Origin: Paralithodes platypus
Lineage: Eukaryota; Arthropoda; Malacostraca; Decapoda; Lithodidae
Assembly: GCA_032716605.1 (NCBI GenBank)
Contig: CM064481.1
Span: 17,850,811 to 17,914,810 of the forward strand
DNA length: 64,000 bases
Reading direction: 5' to 3'
Shown here: one piece after another, positions 1 through 11,728 of the stretch
Numbering within the stretch: position 1 is the first letter of the stretch
How the letters are laid out: each line of letters starts with the position of its first letter
Notes under the pieces: model-generated
Seen by the model: only the letters and a program-made list of their open reading frames with translations
Told to the model about the DNA's origin: nothing
Database searches by the model: none
Made by a program: the position numbers and the translations under genes

Positions 1-669
1 TTATTGATAGTCACATTCATTACATTCAGACAAATACCCATAATGCATAATTCTGGACAAATCCATAATGCATTGTTCTTGACAAATTCATCTTGCATTA
101 TTGTTGACTGACAAATTTGCTATGCATAATCTTTGGGTGAAAAATCCATTTCACATTTTACTGATAATATAACACCAGTGTTTTTTGGGTCTAATTATGT
201 ATATATTCCTTTATCTTTTTGTTTCCTCCCTAGACCTCCATCAAGCTTAAAAAAATGCTCTTGATAATGAAAATCCTCCCACTTGTTACTATGCCTCACT
301 GATCCTGGTAGTTCAGTCCAGTGTGTTGGGGGTTCACCAGAGGGCCACTGTCGGGCAGCATGATGTGCAGGGTACCGGTAGGAGGAGAACAATGTCAACA
401 TCATTCCTCAGGTCTGGAAAGCCTCACACCGGGAGCACCGGCCTTCTCCTGTGGACCTGGAAATAAACACAACATTATCATCCAGAATTTCAAGCATCAT
501 TTCGGTGTTTGGCTGTCCAGCTTGTGAGGAGGGTTGCTGTGGATTTGGTTCAATTGGCTGGGGCTAATTTGAGTTTGTTTGCAGAGCACCAGTCATGTAG
601 TGTGTTGAGATAGGGTTGAAGGAGATATGTTGCTGTGTCCAAGTCTTGGTGTGTACATCTGTGTATGTT
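1..669. other. unassigned flank left of DIRS-A
   Basis: No recognisable gene. The small open frames here have no motif I know and are within chance expectation. The stretch 30-150 holds a loose tandem repeat (separate entry). The sequence just before 670 (GTGTATGTT) is the left flank of the DIRS-A insertion; its partner on the right begins GTCGCC at 18238. Confidence 0.6.
30..150. repeat. degenerate 25-30-bp tandem repeat, about 4 units
   Basis: Four diverged units begin with GACAAAT and contain ATAATGCAT or a close variant (for example near 28, 57, 86 and 113). Unit length drifts between about 25 and 30 bp. No coding or promoter role is visible. Confidence 0.55.
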
Positions 670-980
670 ATTTATTAGTGGCCCCTCCATCATTGACGAA
701 CATGCCTATTACATAAGGCATCCTCTTCAAACACTAATCCGCCGTAGTTTGAATCTACCGCGCAGAGCATTTAAAATCTGAGGAGCCTTCATCATGAGCG
801 CACGCGACCTCACTCATGGCTTCAGTCATTATGAATTGGGTTCTCACTACGAAAAAACTTCGTAAAAAATAAAAAACAAAAAGAAAATAAGAATAACTAT
901 CCAATAAGCTTTCCATCATATCGTGGATGTACTTGTGTGGATCTTTGACCAGACGCTGATTCAGGCATCATTCTTCCTTC
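670..980. repeat. left terminal inverted repeat of DIRS-A
   Basis: Reads ATTTATTAGTGGCCCCTCC at the outer edge and pairs along roughly 300 bp with 17893-18237 in reverse complement, including the stretch about the CGCGCAGAG block and the A-rich segment near 850-900. The start is set by where homology to the ICR stops. Confidence 0.85.
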
Positions 981-1562
981 TCTGCTCTGCGGTCAGCTGG
1001 CCCGGACGTGTCTCTCCACGCTCCGCTGGTTCCGCATTTGCTGCGTCCCTAGTGAGTTTTTTCTCATTTGTCTACTCCGGGATGTATCGAGTAAGGTTAG
1101 GATATGCGTAGCAGGAGTGTCCTGGGCTGGTTGCCCGCAGTGCAGTGTATTTTGGGTCGTGTGTTTGGGGCATCTATTTCGGATGTACCCTCGTGGTCCG
1201 GTTGTGGACAGGTGAACTTTTTCACAGTTAGCTAGCTTTGTGATGCAGGCGGCTCTCATTACGCGTTATTGCTTCCTTTTATCTTTCTGATGAGGTAGCG
1301 TATTTTTGCTGACGTTCCCAGCGTATTTTTCTTCACTTAGTGAAGTTTTTCTGGGTCCCGAGTCAGTTCTTCCCTTTGCCGGAAGTATTTGCTACAGTGG
1401 TGTGTTGGCGGTGGTTCCTGTTGTGATATAATTCAGTGCTTTTTGTTTATATTCCGACATGTTAATGTTATCCGTCTGCCTAGGCCTAGCCAGCCTCTCG
1501 TAGCTTTACCACATATACAAGTGTTATTGATTTATTTTCTAAATATGTACTACTGTGTGATG

Positions 1563-1690
1563 TGTGTCCTGGTTTAGTTGTGTATTGGCTAATTACACGG
1601 ACTATTTATGTGTCCTGGGTTAGTTGTGTATTGGCTAATTCCACGGATTATGTTGGGCCCGGCGTTAGTTGTGTTTTGGCTACGCCTCGG
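1563..1690. repeat. 46-bp tandem repeat, about 3 units
   Basis: Units share TTAGTTGTGTATTGGCT, starting near 1574, 1620 and 1665, so the period is 45-46 bp. The third unit is diverged and runs into the CCGGCG-rich region. It lies in the 5' part of DIRS-A. Confidence 0.7.
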
Positions 1691-1992
1691 TCTTGTGGTG
1701 CGTTCAGATGGTATCTGGACGGGGTGGGTTTTTTCCGGCGAGTTTTTCTCGGTTTCACCTTGATAACCCCGGCTGGTTGCCGAGTTTTGGCCACGCGTGG
1801 TTTAAAAACAGGCTTGTTTCCCCGGCGAGTGGGTGTCTGTGGCTCCCCAGGACTGCGTCTCTGGGGTGCCTGTTTCAGGCTCCTTCCGATTCCTGGCGGG
1901 TTGGCTGTACCCATCTAACAGTGTTCATACGGACACGTGTTGTTTGTAGTTTTTTCGGTTTTGTAAAGCCAATATAAAACTATGCTGTTGTT

Positions 1993-4900
1993 GTATTTCC
2001 TCCCCGGCGATCTTTTACAAAGATGTGGGGTTAGGAACAATTGGGGTTAACTTTTAAACTTTAAATCACCTGGTGGGTGCAACCTGGAAGGGTGGGATGC
2101 CCGAATTTGCAAAATTCAGTTTAGTTGACCAGACAATTGAGGGATGCATTGTGTATCGCCTCCTTCAACATACGGCGCTTTAGGGTACAATTGGGGTTAA
2201 CGTTTTTTAAACTAATATTCACACCCGGCGGGTGCTCCTTGGAGGGATGGGAATAACGAATTTACAATTCAGTTAGTTAACCAGACAATTGAGGGATACG
2301 TTTTGTATCGCCGCCTTTAACATACGGCGATCTAAAAAGATACTTCGGGAGAAGTTAGATCTCGTATATTTATCAGGCTTCCCAGTTTTTGATCTACGAG
2401 ATAATTCGGGGGCCGGCGTCTTTTTTATTTTATTTTTTTCCAAAATTGAATCTTGAAACAAACACCACCGGAAAGACATAATCAGTTATAAACGCCATGC
2501 TGGTCTTTATATATTATGTCAGAGGGTATTCATAAATCTTTTGGACAAATTAAGATATTCTGAAATCTTTTACTTAGGAAACCCCACCACGTAGCGAGCT
2601 GTAGTCGTTGAGTATTACGTCTCATTACCCGGCGGGTTATTTAACACTTGTGTGCGAACATGTTTGGGTTAACCTTATGAGCATTAATTCCTGGAAATTT
2701 TCTTTTTTTCCAGAGCTGGGTCCCGGCGGGTCTATGCAGAACCTGGAGTAAGTATCCCACCAGTCTCTGTCATGGCTACCTTTGCCCCGGTTTTTGCTTT
2801 ATGCATTACGCCCTCCTGTTCAGGTATCCCTATTTTTGCGCACACCCTTTGTATAAAATTTGTTAAAATGTCTCGTTTGGTGTGGGTTACCTTTCCGGCG
2901 TTTTTTCTCGTTGCTCCGAGAACACCGTTTTTGTTTACGGAGTTTTAGTCAGGATGGCTCAAAATAGGTAAGTTACCCCGACGAGTTTGGTCGCTTGAGG
3001 GCTCATAAGAAACTGCGTTTTCTGTGGTCGAGCCAGGGATCAGGCTTCCTGTGTTATTCATTGCTTTATGCATTACGCCCTCCTGTAATGTATAGTTTAG
3101 TGTGGGTTACCTTTCCGGCGTTTTTCTCGTTGCTCCGAGAACACCGTTTTTGTTTACCAAGTTTTAGTCAGGATGGCTAAAATAGGTAAGTTACCCCGAC
3201 GAGTTTGGTCACTTGAGGGCTCATCAGAAACTGCGTTTTCTATGGTCGAGCCTGGGATCAGGCTTCCTGGTTTATTCCCGTCGAGGGGGGCTCCACACAG
3301 TTTTCTAGGTGATCAGGCTGACACCTGTTGGACTTGGTTTTCTCTGCTTTTCAAAGCCATTGAAACAATGCTGTCTGTTTGTTTGGTCTTTACCTCCCGG
3401 CGACCTTTTTACAAAGAGGTCTGGGGCAGGTATAATTGGTTTGACATTGCATATAAAACCCGGCGGTTGTACCTTCGGGTGGTTATATTAACGGATTTGC
3501 GATTCGAGATAATTTGCCAAACATTTGATTGATACAATAGGGTATCACGACCTTCAAGACGGCGATCTATGAGGGCTTCTGGGAGAAGCCGGATTAGAGA
3601 TTAAGATAGGCTTAGACTTTTTATGGGATAAAAAGATGCCTGAATCTTACTAGTGTCTCAAGTGTAAAGGGATACTTGAAAGACTTCATCTTTAATAAAG
3701 ATATGCTTCATCTTTATGAGGATTAAGAAGTTATTCTTAATTCTTTTGGACAGGTGAAAGATATGCTGAAATCTTTAATAAGCAATTGAAACAATGCCGT
3801 TTGTTTGTTTAGTCTTTCCCTCCCGGCGACCTTTTTACAAAGAGGTCTGGGGCAGGTACAATTGGTTTGACATTGCATATAAAACCCGGCGGTTGTACCT
3901 TTGGGTGGTTATGTTGACTGATTTGCAATTCGCGATCTTTGTATTTCCTCCCTGGTGATCTTTTACAAAGAAGTGGGGTTAGGAACATTTGGGGTTAACT
4001 TTTAAACTTTAAATCACCCGGCGGGTGCAACCTGGAAGAGTGGGATGCCCGAATTTGCAAAATTCAGTTTAGTTGACCAGACAATTGAGGGATGCATTGT
4101 GTATCGCCTCCTTCAACATACGGCACTTTAGGGCACAATTGGGGTTAATGTTTTTTAAAAACTAATATTCACACCCGGCGGGTGCTCCTTGGAGGGATGG
4201 GAATAACGAATTTACGATTCAGTTAGTTAACCAGACAATTGAGGGATACGTTTTGTATCGTCGCCTTCAATATACAGCGATCTAAAAAGATACTTCGGGA
4301 GAAGTTAGATCTCGTATATTTGTCAGGCTTCCCAGTTTTTGATCTACGAGATAATTCGGGGGCCGGCGTCTTTTTTAGTTTTTTTTTTCTCCTAAATTGA
4401 ATCTTGAAACAAACACCACCGGAAAGACTTCATCAGTTATAAACGCCATGCTGGTCTTTATATATTATGTCAGAGGGTATTCATAAATCTTTTGGACAAA
4501 TTAAGATATTCTGAAATCTTTTACTTAGGAAACCCCACCGCGTAGCGAGCTGTCGTCGTTGAGTATTACGTCTCGTTACCCGGCGGGTTATTTAACACTT
4601 GTGTGCGAACATGTTTGGGTTAACCTTATGAGCATTAATACCTGGAAATTTTCTTTTTTTCCAGAGCTGGGTCCCGGCGGGTCTATGCAGAACCTGGAGT
4701 AATTATCCCACCAGTCTCTGTCATGGCTACCTTTGCCCCGGTTTTTGCTTTATGCATTACGCCCTCCTGTTCAGGTATCCCTATTTTTGCGCACACCCTT
4801 TGTATGAAAGGTGTTAAAATGTCTCGTTTGGTGTAGGTTACCTTTCCGGCGTTTTTTTCTCGTTGCTCCGAGAACACCGTTTTTGTTTACCGAGTTTTAG

Positions 4901-5395
4901 TCAGGATGGCTCAAAATAGGTAAGTTACCCCGACGAGTTTGGTCGCTTGAGGGCTCATAAGAAACTGCGTTTTCTGTGGTCGAGCCTGGGATCAGGCTTC
5001 CTGTGTTATTCATTGCTTTATGCATTACGCCCTCCTGTAATGTATAGTTTAGTGTGGGTTACCTTTCCGGCGTTTTTCTCGTTGCTCCGAGAACACCGTT
5101 TTTGTTTACCGAGTTTTAGTCAGGATGGCTAAAATAGGTAAGTTACCCCGACGAGTTTGGTCACTTGAGGGCTCATCAGAAACTGCGTTTTCTATGGTCG
5201 AGCCTGGGATCAGGCTTCCTGAGTTATTCCCGTCGAGGGGGGCTCCACTCAGTTTTCTAGGTGATCAGGCTGACACCTGTTGGCCTTGGTTTTCTCTGCT
5301 TTTCAAAGCCATTGAAACAATGCTGTCTGTTTGTTTGGTCTTTACCTCCCGGCGACCTTTTTACAAAGAGGTCTGGGGCAGGTATAATTGGTTTG

Positions 5396-5400
<5 letters not shown>
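1993..5400. repeat. about 1.95-kb tandem repeat with CCGGCG boxes
   Basis: 1993-3940 and 3941-5400 are direct copies (offset 1948-1952 bp) with high similarity; the second is cut at 5400 by inserted elements and resumes at 14086. Inside each unit there are shorter repeats built round the words CCCGGCGGG or CCGGCGACC, TTTACAAAGA(G/A)GT and AAAGATATGCTGAAATC. Several positions look like splice sites: pyrimidine tracts ending TTTTTTTCCAG (near 2712 and 4663) and AGGTAAGT donors (near 2965, 3185, 4917 and 5137). Small open frames are repeated but carry no known domain. It occupies the place where DIRS-A should have gag and RT. Confidence 0.75.

Positions 5401-5446
<46 letters not shown>
5401..5446. 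repeat. (AAT)15 microsatellite, 3' tail of a minus-strand LINE
   Basis: Fifteen perfect AAT units followed by ATTTATTCAG. On the minus strand this is AATAAAT followed by (ATT)n, the usual 3' end of a non-LTR retrotransposon. A run of Asn read across it is an artefact of this repeat. Confidence 0.85.
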
Positions 5447-5499
5447 TTTATTCAGTTAGCAATTTACAGAGTTGGTACCACATAGTATGTTATAAATAT
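5447..5499 (-). mobile_element. LINE 3' fragment, half 1 (other half 14006-14085)
   Basis: Read on the minus strand, 14085-14006 encodes DPNGNTPNGLVGLS, a C-terminal signature common in arthropod non-LTR elements, and continues across the DIRS-B insertion into 5499-5447 and the (ATT)n tail. The LINE fragment is about 180 bp, 5'-truncated, and lies in the second CCGGCG repeat unit. I see no clear target duplication. Confidence 0.6.
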
Positions 5500-5800
5500 A
5501 TTTGTTAGTAGTCTTGGCAAATCCAACGTCAAGGCTATTAACCTAATTGCAATGACGACTTGTCTATTTTGACTGCTATGTCGTCATTCCAACCGCGGTT
5601 AAAAAGAAAACGTCTAGAGTCTACTCCTTATCTTGCTCTAGGAGACGTTGTACATTAACCAAAACTACCACCGAAGGTGAAAAAAGCATAGAAGAGAAGA
5701 AAAAGGGGTTTACCTTAGTTACCGCTTAAGGCCCATCCCGTGTTCCGTCATGTGCAGATCCCTGTCGAACGTGCGCATGAGCGACCCTCTCTTGTCATCA
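5500..5800. repeat. left terminal inverted repeat of DIRS-B
   Basis: Starts ATTTGTTAGTAGTCTTGG and pairs with 13658-14005 over about 300 bp, including the 5580-5640 block around CCGCGGTTAAAAAGAAAACG. Similarity ends near the word CTTGTCATCA at 5800. Confidence 0.9.
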
Positions 5801-5846
5801 TTTTTTCACGCGCTCCATTGAATGAAGTCGCTTTTGTTGTGCTCCT

Positions 5847-6335
5847 TTAACCCTCTCACCACGGATGGGCTCTTAAACACCCATAAAAAAGCATATACCA
5901 GGTACCCGGAAGGACTCTTGAACACCCCTGTAGTTGAAAGCCTGTGAGCTCCGTGTGCGAGGCGTCGGTCCGACGCATGTAAACAACAGCCGGCTGGACC
6001 GACGCCCCGCATCTCCGGCCACAAGAAGGAGAGCGTCGCTTGTTCGTGTGTGCCTGTATGTTGTTGTTAAGTATCGAAAAGTGGTGTAAAGTGGCTGTTT
6101 TGGCCATAAAGTTATCTCCAATGAAATCATCATCACAGCTCAACCAGTTGACTTAGAGAGCTCTACTTAATGCCATTCTACAGGTAAATAACACAGCTAC
6201 GCTTGGGGATGCGCGGGAATGCGGGAATAAGTCTGATTAACGAATGTACGGTAGCCTAGCCTAGACGTTTTTCGGCCAAAACACCCGGGTTTCGAGGAAT
6301 ATATATATAATACATAGCCGGTGCTGGAGGGTTAA
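5847..6335 (+). mobile_element. TTAA miniature element, family M1, copy 1
   Basis: Body of 481 bp bounded by TTAA on both sides (5847-5850, 6332-6335) with ends CCCTC and GAGGG. TTAA duplications and C-run termini are typical of piggyBac-like non-autonomous elements. Two further copies lie at 18606-19093 (inverted) and 49023-49498 (same orientation), so the boundaries are supported by comparison. The reading frames inside are shared by all three copies but match no transposase; I treat them as non-coding. Confidence 0.9.
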
Positions 6336-7256
6336 TTCACCCTGTTTAGGTTCGTTTCGGCTTATCTGGCCTTCTTTTTGTTAGACAGATGTTACGTGAT
6401 CTAGGGCACACGTAAATGGGCTCCTAAGTGTGTTTAATGGAGACGCGTGTGGAAATAGCTACCGAAGGTACGGGGGCGCCTGGCGTTCCTCGTGTGTGTT
6501 TTTCATTCCTTTCTCTTTTCATATTCTTTTTTCCTGTTAGTCTGGGCATAGTTTAGCTTTTAGCTTATTTTAGCCTAGCTTGTTTCTCATTCAGGAATTG
6601 CTATGCCCCTATGAGTTTTCATATTTTCATAGCCTAGGTGTACAGTTGGTTCACGATCTGAGATTTCGTGGTGGCGGTGCTGTTTGTAGGGTTTGTGTCG
6701 GCCGCATTATTAGCGTTATTCCCGAGTCCCCCCTTTCGAGCCTTCACTGTGTCTCAAGGGCCTGGGCGCTTGGTGGTTCGTGATATCCTGGGGTACCCCA
6801 CGGGGGCCCCTCCCTCACACCACAGGGTTTTTCGCCCCTGACACATTCTCTCCTCACGGCTAGGCCACCCTTTTTCTCGCCAGTTTCATTTACTGGTTTT
6901 TGTGTTCCCTTACTGTTTTCACCTCCATCCTTTCATACCCTTTTGCCCAATCCTGGGGTACCCTACGGGGGCCCCTGTTTGTGCCAAACCACCCTTCCTG
7001 CCACTTCTCCTCATGGGCTTTGCTCTATCTCTGTGGGTTGGGTGGTTCCTAGGGGATGTGCCTCCTCTCCCCTGGTGTGTCTTCCTTGCCTCTCCCTTGA
7101 CCGGTTGAGTCAGGATATTATCAAGGAAGACACTGCTCAGCTTGATGGCCATCGTCGCTTGGAGTTCATAAGGAGATGACGCTTTTTTCTGGGCCTCTTT
7201 TGGTATTCCCTAGACGCTCCTCTCGCTTTTTCGGCGCCGGACCATCTCGGCCGGTC

Positions 7257-7399
7257 CCTCAAATTTGCGGGGTGCTCGATTCGGTCCTCTGGGACATTTC
7301 GGTTCCCCGCAAATTTGCGGAGATCGTTGGGGGGTCCCGCGAAATTGCAGGAGGGTGGTGTCGGTACGGTTATGCCTCCATTGGCCCGCAAATTTGCGG
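7257..7399. repeat. cluster of four CCGCAAATTTGCGG palindromes
   Basis: Perfect 14-bp palindromes at 7307-7320 and 7386-7399, and close variants at 7257-7270 (CCTCAAATTTGCGG) and 7337-7350 (CCGCGAAATTGCAG). They are spaced 30-50 bp in the leader just upstream of the gag-like region of DIRS-B. Regular repetition of one dyad suggests a protein-binding site array, but no known factor can be named from sequence. Confidence 0.75.
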
Positions 7400-7736
7400 T
7401 AATAGTTGGCTTTCACTATTGACTTTTGTTATGTCATCTTGTTGCCTGATACTATATTGGTGTATGCACTTTACTGGTGTTATAGGCCCTGCATGTAAGA
7501 TGTTGAGTGGTGGTTAACACTTTCTCCATCTTTGCAGGTTCTGCTAGTGCTCTTCCGCCTCGGCCGCCCTCCTCACCTACCTCTGTGCTCCCAGTTTAGG
7601 GTGAGTACGGTTACCTGTTTGCATGTGTGTTCCTGTTTCCCCATGCTCCTTCCCTGGTTCTTCTTGGACATTCTCTCCACTTACTCCTTCGACGTGCTGA
7701 TTATGGTGTGTGTTCTTCTAGTGCAGGTAGGCTGCC

Positions 7737-10155
7737 TTGCTTTCGCCTTGGTTGTCGCTCCCCGTGCTTGGAGAGCCACAAGTCCTGCTTGCGCCACTCG
7801 CTCTGTGTGTCCTCTACGGCCTACCTCCCTGCTCTGTGTGGCACGTGTCTGGCCCTGGTGGTTGTGCTGCTCCATGGCCCTGGTTCCTCGGCGGCGGCTG
7901 TGGCCTCCTGCTTCCCTTCCGTCGGTGTGGACGATGGTCTCCCGCCACATTAGGACTGTGGGCCACCGTTCCCCGGCCTTTGTTGCCGACCGGATCCGCG
8001 TCGCCCTGGGTATCCCTGACCCGACTGACGGCCATTTACCTGGCCCTCTCCCCTGGGTCCCGCAGCCGGTCGTCCCATCGTCTGGGGGTTCCCCGGCTCC
8101 GTCCACGCTCTCGCTCGCCTCGTCGTCCTCCTGATCGCCTTGACGACGCCCATCGCCCTCGTCATGGTTCTCGCCCTGAGGCCGGGGTTAGCGGCTCTGC
8201 CCCTGTGCGCCCTCCCCTGGCCTCTACGGATAGGGGCTCTACTCCCTTCCGCCCGCTTCCCCAGCCCAGACGACTTCCTCTTACGTTGTCCTCTCCGCGC
8301 GCGGTTGTTCATGCTGTAGCTGGCCCTCTGCTCCCTCCTCTTACACTGTCCAGGAGGGTCCGCCTGGATGTCGTTGCTTCTCCTACTTCACCTGCTTCAG
8401 TGCCTATTCTTCCTTCACGGTCTCGTCCCACGGTGGTGGTCCCTCCCTCCTCCGCCTCGGTGTCGGCCAGCCCTGTTATCTCAGCCCCGGGGATCCTTGC
8501 TCTGTTTCCCCCCGCGGCTCCTGGCCTCCTTTCACCCGGCCAGCCTTCCCACTCCCGTCGTCCTGCTCCTCCTCATTCTTCTCTTCCTGACCTTCACTTA
8601 CCGTCTCGCCAGGGGGGTACCCCTCCTCTTGCCTCGGTGGGGTTTCGCGAGGTTTCGGGGACCCCTTTCTCAGGAGCTGATGTGTCGCTGGAAGAGGGGA
8701 ATGGTGCTGTTTCCCCCTCGGCCGTTCGTGATCGGGGACGAGTCCCTCAACGGCGACACAACCGTCGTCGCTCGCCTTCCTTGGGCCGCGACGCTGCTGG
8801 TTCGTGTCGTGGGTCTCGCTCCCGCTCACGCTCGCCCCTGCGGGCCGACCAATCTGGGGGGGGGGGGGGGGGGGTAGCCTCTCTCGGATCAATTGTCGGC
8901 TATGCAGGGCTGGGTTGTGTCACGCTTCGACGGGCGCTTGGAGTCGATGGAAGACTCCCTCTTCTCGCCCTTCTTGGCGGTGCCTCACCCTCAGCACCTC
9001 ACCCTACCTACCCCTGCTACGGTCCCCCTCCCTTCTGCAGGCCTACGCTCTGGTCAGACTTCAGCCGCCCTGACATCCTTCCGGCTGTTCAGTCCCTGGC
9101 TGTGTTGACGGGTCTGTCCTCCTATGGGACAGGTTTGTGCGACGCCGGTATGCCTGGCTTAGCCATCATGCTCGGTCACCCTCTCCCATTGGAGGCCTGG
9201 TTTGCTGAGGCCTTCGACTTCACACACCGATCCGTCGACGGCTCTCCTTCCGTCCCTCCCCCGGAGTCGTCCCTGCTTTTGCCTCCTCTTGTGTCTGTCG
9301 GCGGGTTGGACGGCGCGTTCTGGTCCTGGATGAGCACGCCCGTTCTTGAACTTTGTTCTATTGCTAACCCGTTCTTCTCTCACCCGGATCAGCCCTCTGT
9401 CGCCAAGGTTTTTCCCTTGCGACGGAGGGTGACGGACTTATTGTCTTGTCTTTAGGTTCCCTCCAGACGTCTGTTCACCACCTGCGGCTTTTCGAGGCGT
9501 CTGCGCCAGGCGATCTTCACGAGGGTTTGGACCGCGTTCAGCGGGTCCACCTTTGGCTCGCGGTGTCTTTGGTTCCCGAGCTGAAGGCGGTTTTGTGCGC
9601 GGCAACTCGGCACCGCACGACGGTACGGTCTTCGTTCTGCCGGCCGGCCCCCTTGGTTATTCGTCAGGGTTTGTTGTACTCTGCGCTATATACGTCGGGG
9701 TTTTTTAAGCAGGATGCTTGGGAATGCTACGATTCTCTGTCGGCGGCCCCTGCTTCCGACACGCGACGCCGCGCTGTGTCGTTACGGCCCCTGCTTACGT
9801 CACGCACCGACGCGCTGTGCCGCGCGCGGGGTCTTCTCAGTCCCGTCCTTCTGCCGGTCCTCTTTGGGGTGCTGCTGCAAGTGCTGCCGCCTTGCACGGG
9901 CGCAGGACTGGGACGTTGCTGGCCTGTGCGTCGGTTCCGCCTCGCACTTCTGTTCTTGCCCCTTTCATCCCCTCTGTGTCGGGGCTGGCCGGCCTTCCGC
10001 TTCCGGCCGCCCTTCGAAGGGGTCAGCTCCGCGCCGGCCTGGGGTTGGGGTGGCCCGCCCTTTTCGACGAGGTTGGGGGGGGGCAGGGGTAGAGGAGGTC
10101 AACGTGGCGCTCATGCCCGCACGGCCCGTACCGGGGGTACCTCCACGTCAACACA
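7737..10155 (+). pseudogene. DIRS-B gag-like region
   Basis: A long GC-rich stretch precedes the RT, in the place of the DIRS gag gene. It contains an Arg-Ser-rich part (for example RSRSRSP near 8820), a proline/serine-rich part, and further on a plausible gag-like segment near 8890-9000 (RFDGRLESMEDSLFS in one frame) and near 9600-9720 (VIRQGLLYSALYTSGFF in another). The frame changes at the G19 run (8856-8874), so no single protein is intact. Because of GC content nearly every frame is open here, so exact limits and start are uncertain. Gag of such elements is poorly conserved; the call rests on position and composition. Confidence 0.5.
8856..8874. repeat. G19 homopolymer
   Basis: Nineteen consecutive G in the gag-like region of DIRS-B. 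It coincides with a change of the likely coding frame. Length may be wrong in the assembly as well as in the genome. Confidence 0.9.
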
Positions 10156-11298
10156 ATGTGTAGTTCTCTGGGTCGGCCTCCTTGTTCTCCTTCTCGCCTG
10201 GGCGTACCGGGTCGCTCCCCTCCTCTCGGGTGCTCCCTCGGGTTGTTTTCGCCCTTGCGCCCCTCGGTAGCCGCGAGGGACGTTGGGGGCGGCGGGTTGC
10301 GCGGAGGGGTCTCACCTGGAGGTGGACGTCCAGACCCCCACTCCGCTCTTGTCACCGACGCCGGCCCATCTCTTCAGAGGTGGCCCACGTGTTCCCTTCC
10401 ATGCCCGAGCTGGGTGGCGTCGAGGGAGTTGACCGCCGGTCACCCGGTTTTCCTCTCCCGTGTCTTTCTGGTACCGTCGACGAACTGCGACTCGATGCGA
10501 CCGGTGGTGGATCTGTCGGCCCTCAACAGGCACATCGTGCACACCCGGTTTCGGATGCTGCTGGTACCCCTGGTACGCCTGGCCCTGTGCCCTCTGTCGT
10601 GGGTAGTGTCGCTGGCCCTCCAGGATGCGTCTTGGCTCGTTCCTCTCCATCCTCGCTTCCAGCGCTTCTTGGCCGTTCGGACTTCCGATCGTGTGTTCCT
10701 GTTCGACGGCCTTCCCTTCGGTCTCCGCATCGCGCCGCAGATCTTCTCCGCACTGGTGGGGCAGGCTCTGGGTCCTCTCCTCAGGAGCGGGCTCCAGATC
10801 TTGTTTTCCTTGGCCGATTGGTTGGTAGTTTCTGATGCCCTAGGACTGTGCATTGGCGACGCCCTCACCGTCGTTCGCAACATCGCACGGTTAGGGTTCC
10901 CCTTCGATGTTCCCAAGTCGCGCTTGACCCCGTCGCGTGTCGTGCCATGGGTCGGTCTCGCATGGGTTTTGTCCGGCGCTACGGTGCCCCGGGGTCTGCC
11001 GGCCGCGGTGCACCTTCGGTGGACGGTCTTCGCCGTGTTGCACTCGGTCTCCCTCCCGGGGTGGCTCTGGGACTCGTTCGTGGGTTCGCTGCATTGGGCC
11101 GCTCTGCCCCTTCCCTTCGGGAGCCTCTGGCTACGCCGCCTCCTCCTCCTGGGCACCGCGGTGTTTCCGTTGCCCCTATGGATCGGCTCCTGCCGCTCCC
11201 GCGTACCGTTCGCCGACGCTTCGGTCGCTGGGTTGCTCGGGGCTCGCTCTCTGCGGCTGTGCCCTGGACCGCCCCCCCCCCGCCAACGGTCTGGGTAA
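10156..11298 (+). pseudogene. DIRS-B reverse transcriptase
   Basis: Recognisable RT order: a VFLVPS segment, RPVVDLSALNRHIVHTRF (near 10500-10550), motif A region SLALQDASWLVPLHP, motif B region LPFGLRIAPQIFSALV (near 10710-10760), motif C region SLADWLVV (near 10805-10830), then LGFPFDVPKSRLTPSRVV and WVGLAW. This pattern, with W after motif C and the KSxLTPS block, is that of DIRS/Ngaro RTs. Two catalytic Asp positions are Ala here: the first Asp of motif A (usual DLKDA, here ALQDA) and the first of motif C (usual DDW, here ADW). The frame ends soon after a C-run near 11271. I therefore call it a non-functional copy, unless the family is truly divergent. The start given is the open-frame limit, not a known start codon. 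Confidence 0.8.
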
Positions 11299-11728
11299 CC
11301 CCAGATACGTCGAGCGAGGTTGGGTGAGGTTCCCAATCGAACCTGGGACGTCCACTTCCCGGCAGATGGGTGGGTCTCCCTCCTCTTACCCGTCTATGCC
11401 CTCGGATTTTTGGTTCCTTTGTTCTTCCTGCGGGACCACGCGCTGGCCCTTCGGGGTAAGTCGGTGGCCTTCGGGTTGGACAAGACAAGCTGTCCCCTGT
11501 TTCCTTATGCGGGGGTCCTCCAGGTCGTTGACTCTATTGGGGGTCTCGGTGGAGTTGTTCTTCCTCGCGGACCGACACCCCTTCTCCTTGCATGCCTCCT
11601 CCCTGCCCGGGCCTGCCACCCTTTGGGCGGCCGCCCTGTCGAGAGGGCAGGGCGTTCTTGTAGAATGGGCGATGAAACGGACTGTGTTCGCCGACCTCGC
11701 GGCTTCCTGAGGTGTTCCGGAGGTCGCC
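11200..11728 (+). pseudogene. DIRS-B RNase H region
   Basis: Follows RT directly. An FADASVAG segment near 11210 fits the first RNase H Asp block. A second block, GLDKTS in one frame near 11480, continues in the next frame as CFLMRGSSRSL, then LLGVSVELFFLADRH, LHASSLPG and AAALSRG, which is the end of DIRS RNase H (His-x-PG ... LSRG). At least two frame changes (near 11275 and 11487) and a stop at 11708-11710 break it. Downstream, VALFASGVPRQLPLDLS marks the linker to the YR domain. Confidence 0.65.

Noticed and set aside
5125..5508. Open frame with a poly-Asn run
   Set aside because: The run is the (AAT)15 tail of a minus-strand LINE, not protein.
5806..6143. Recurrent 70-119-residue frames also at 18798-19164 and 49009-49318
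   Set aside because: They are repeated because the M1 miniature element is repeated; frames on both strands are equally conserved and match no transposase.
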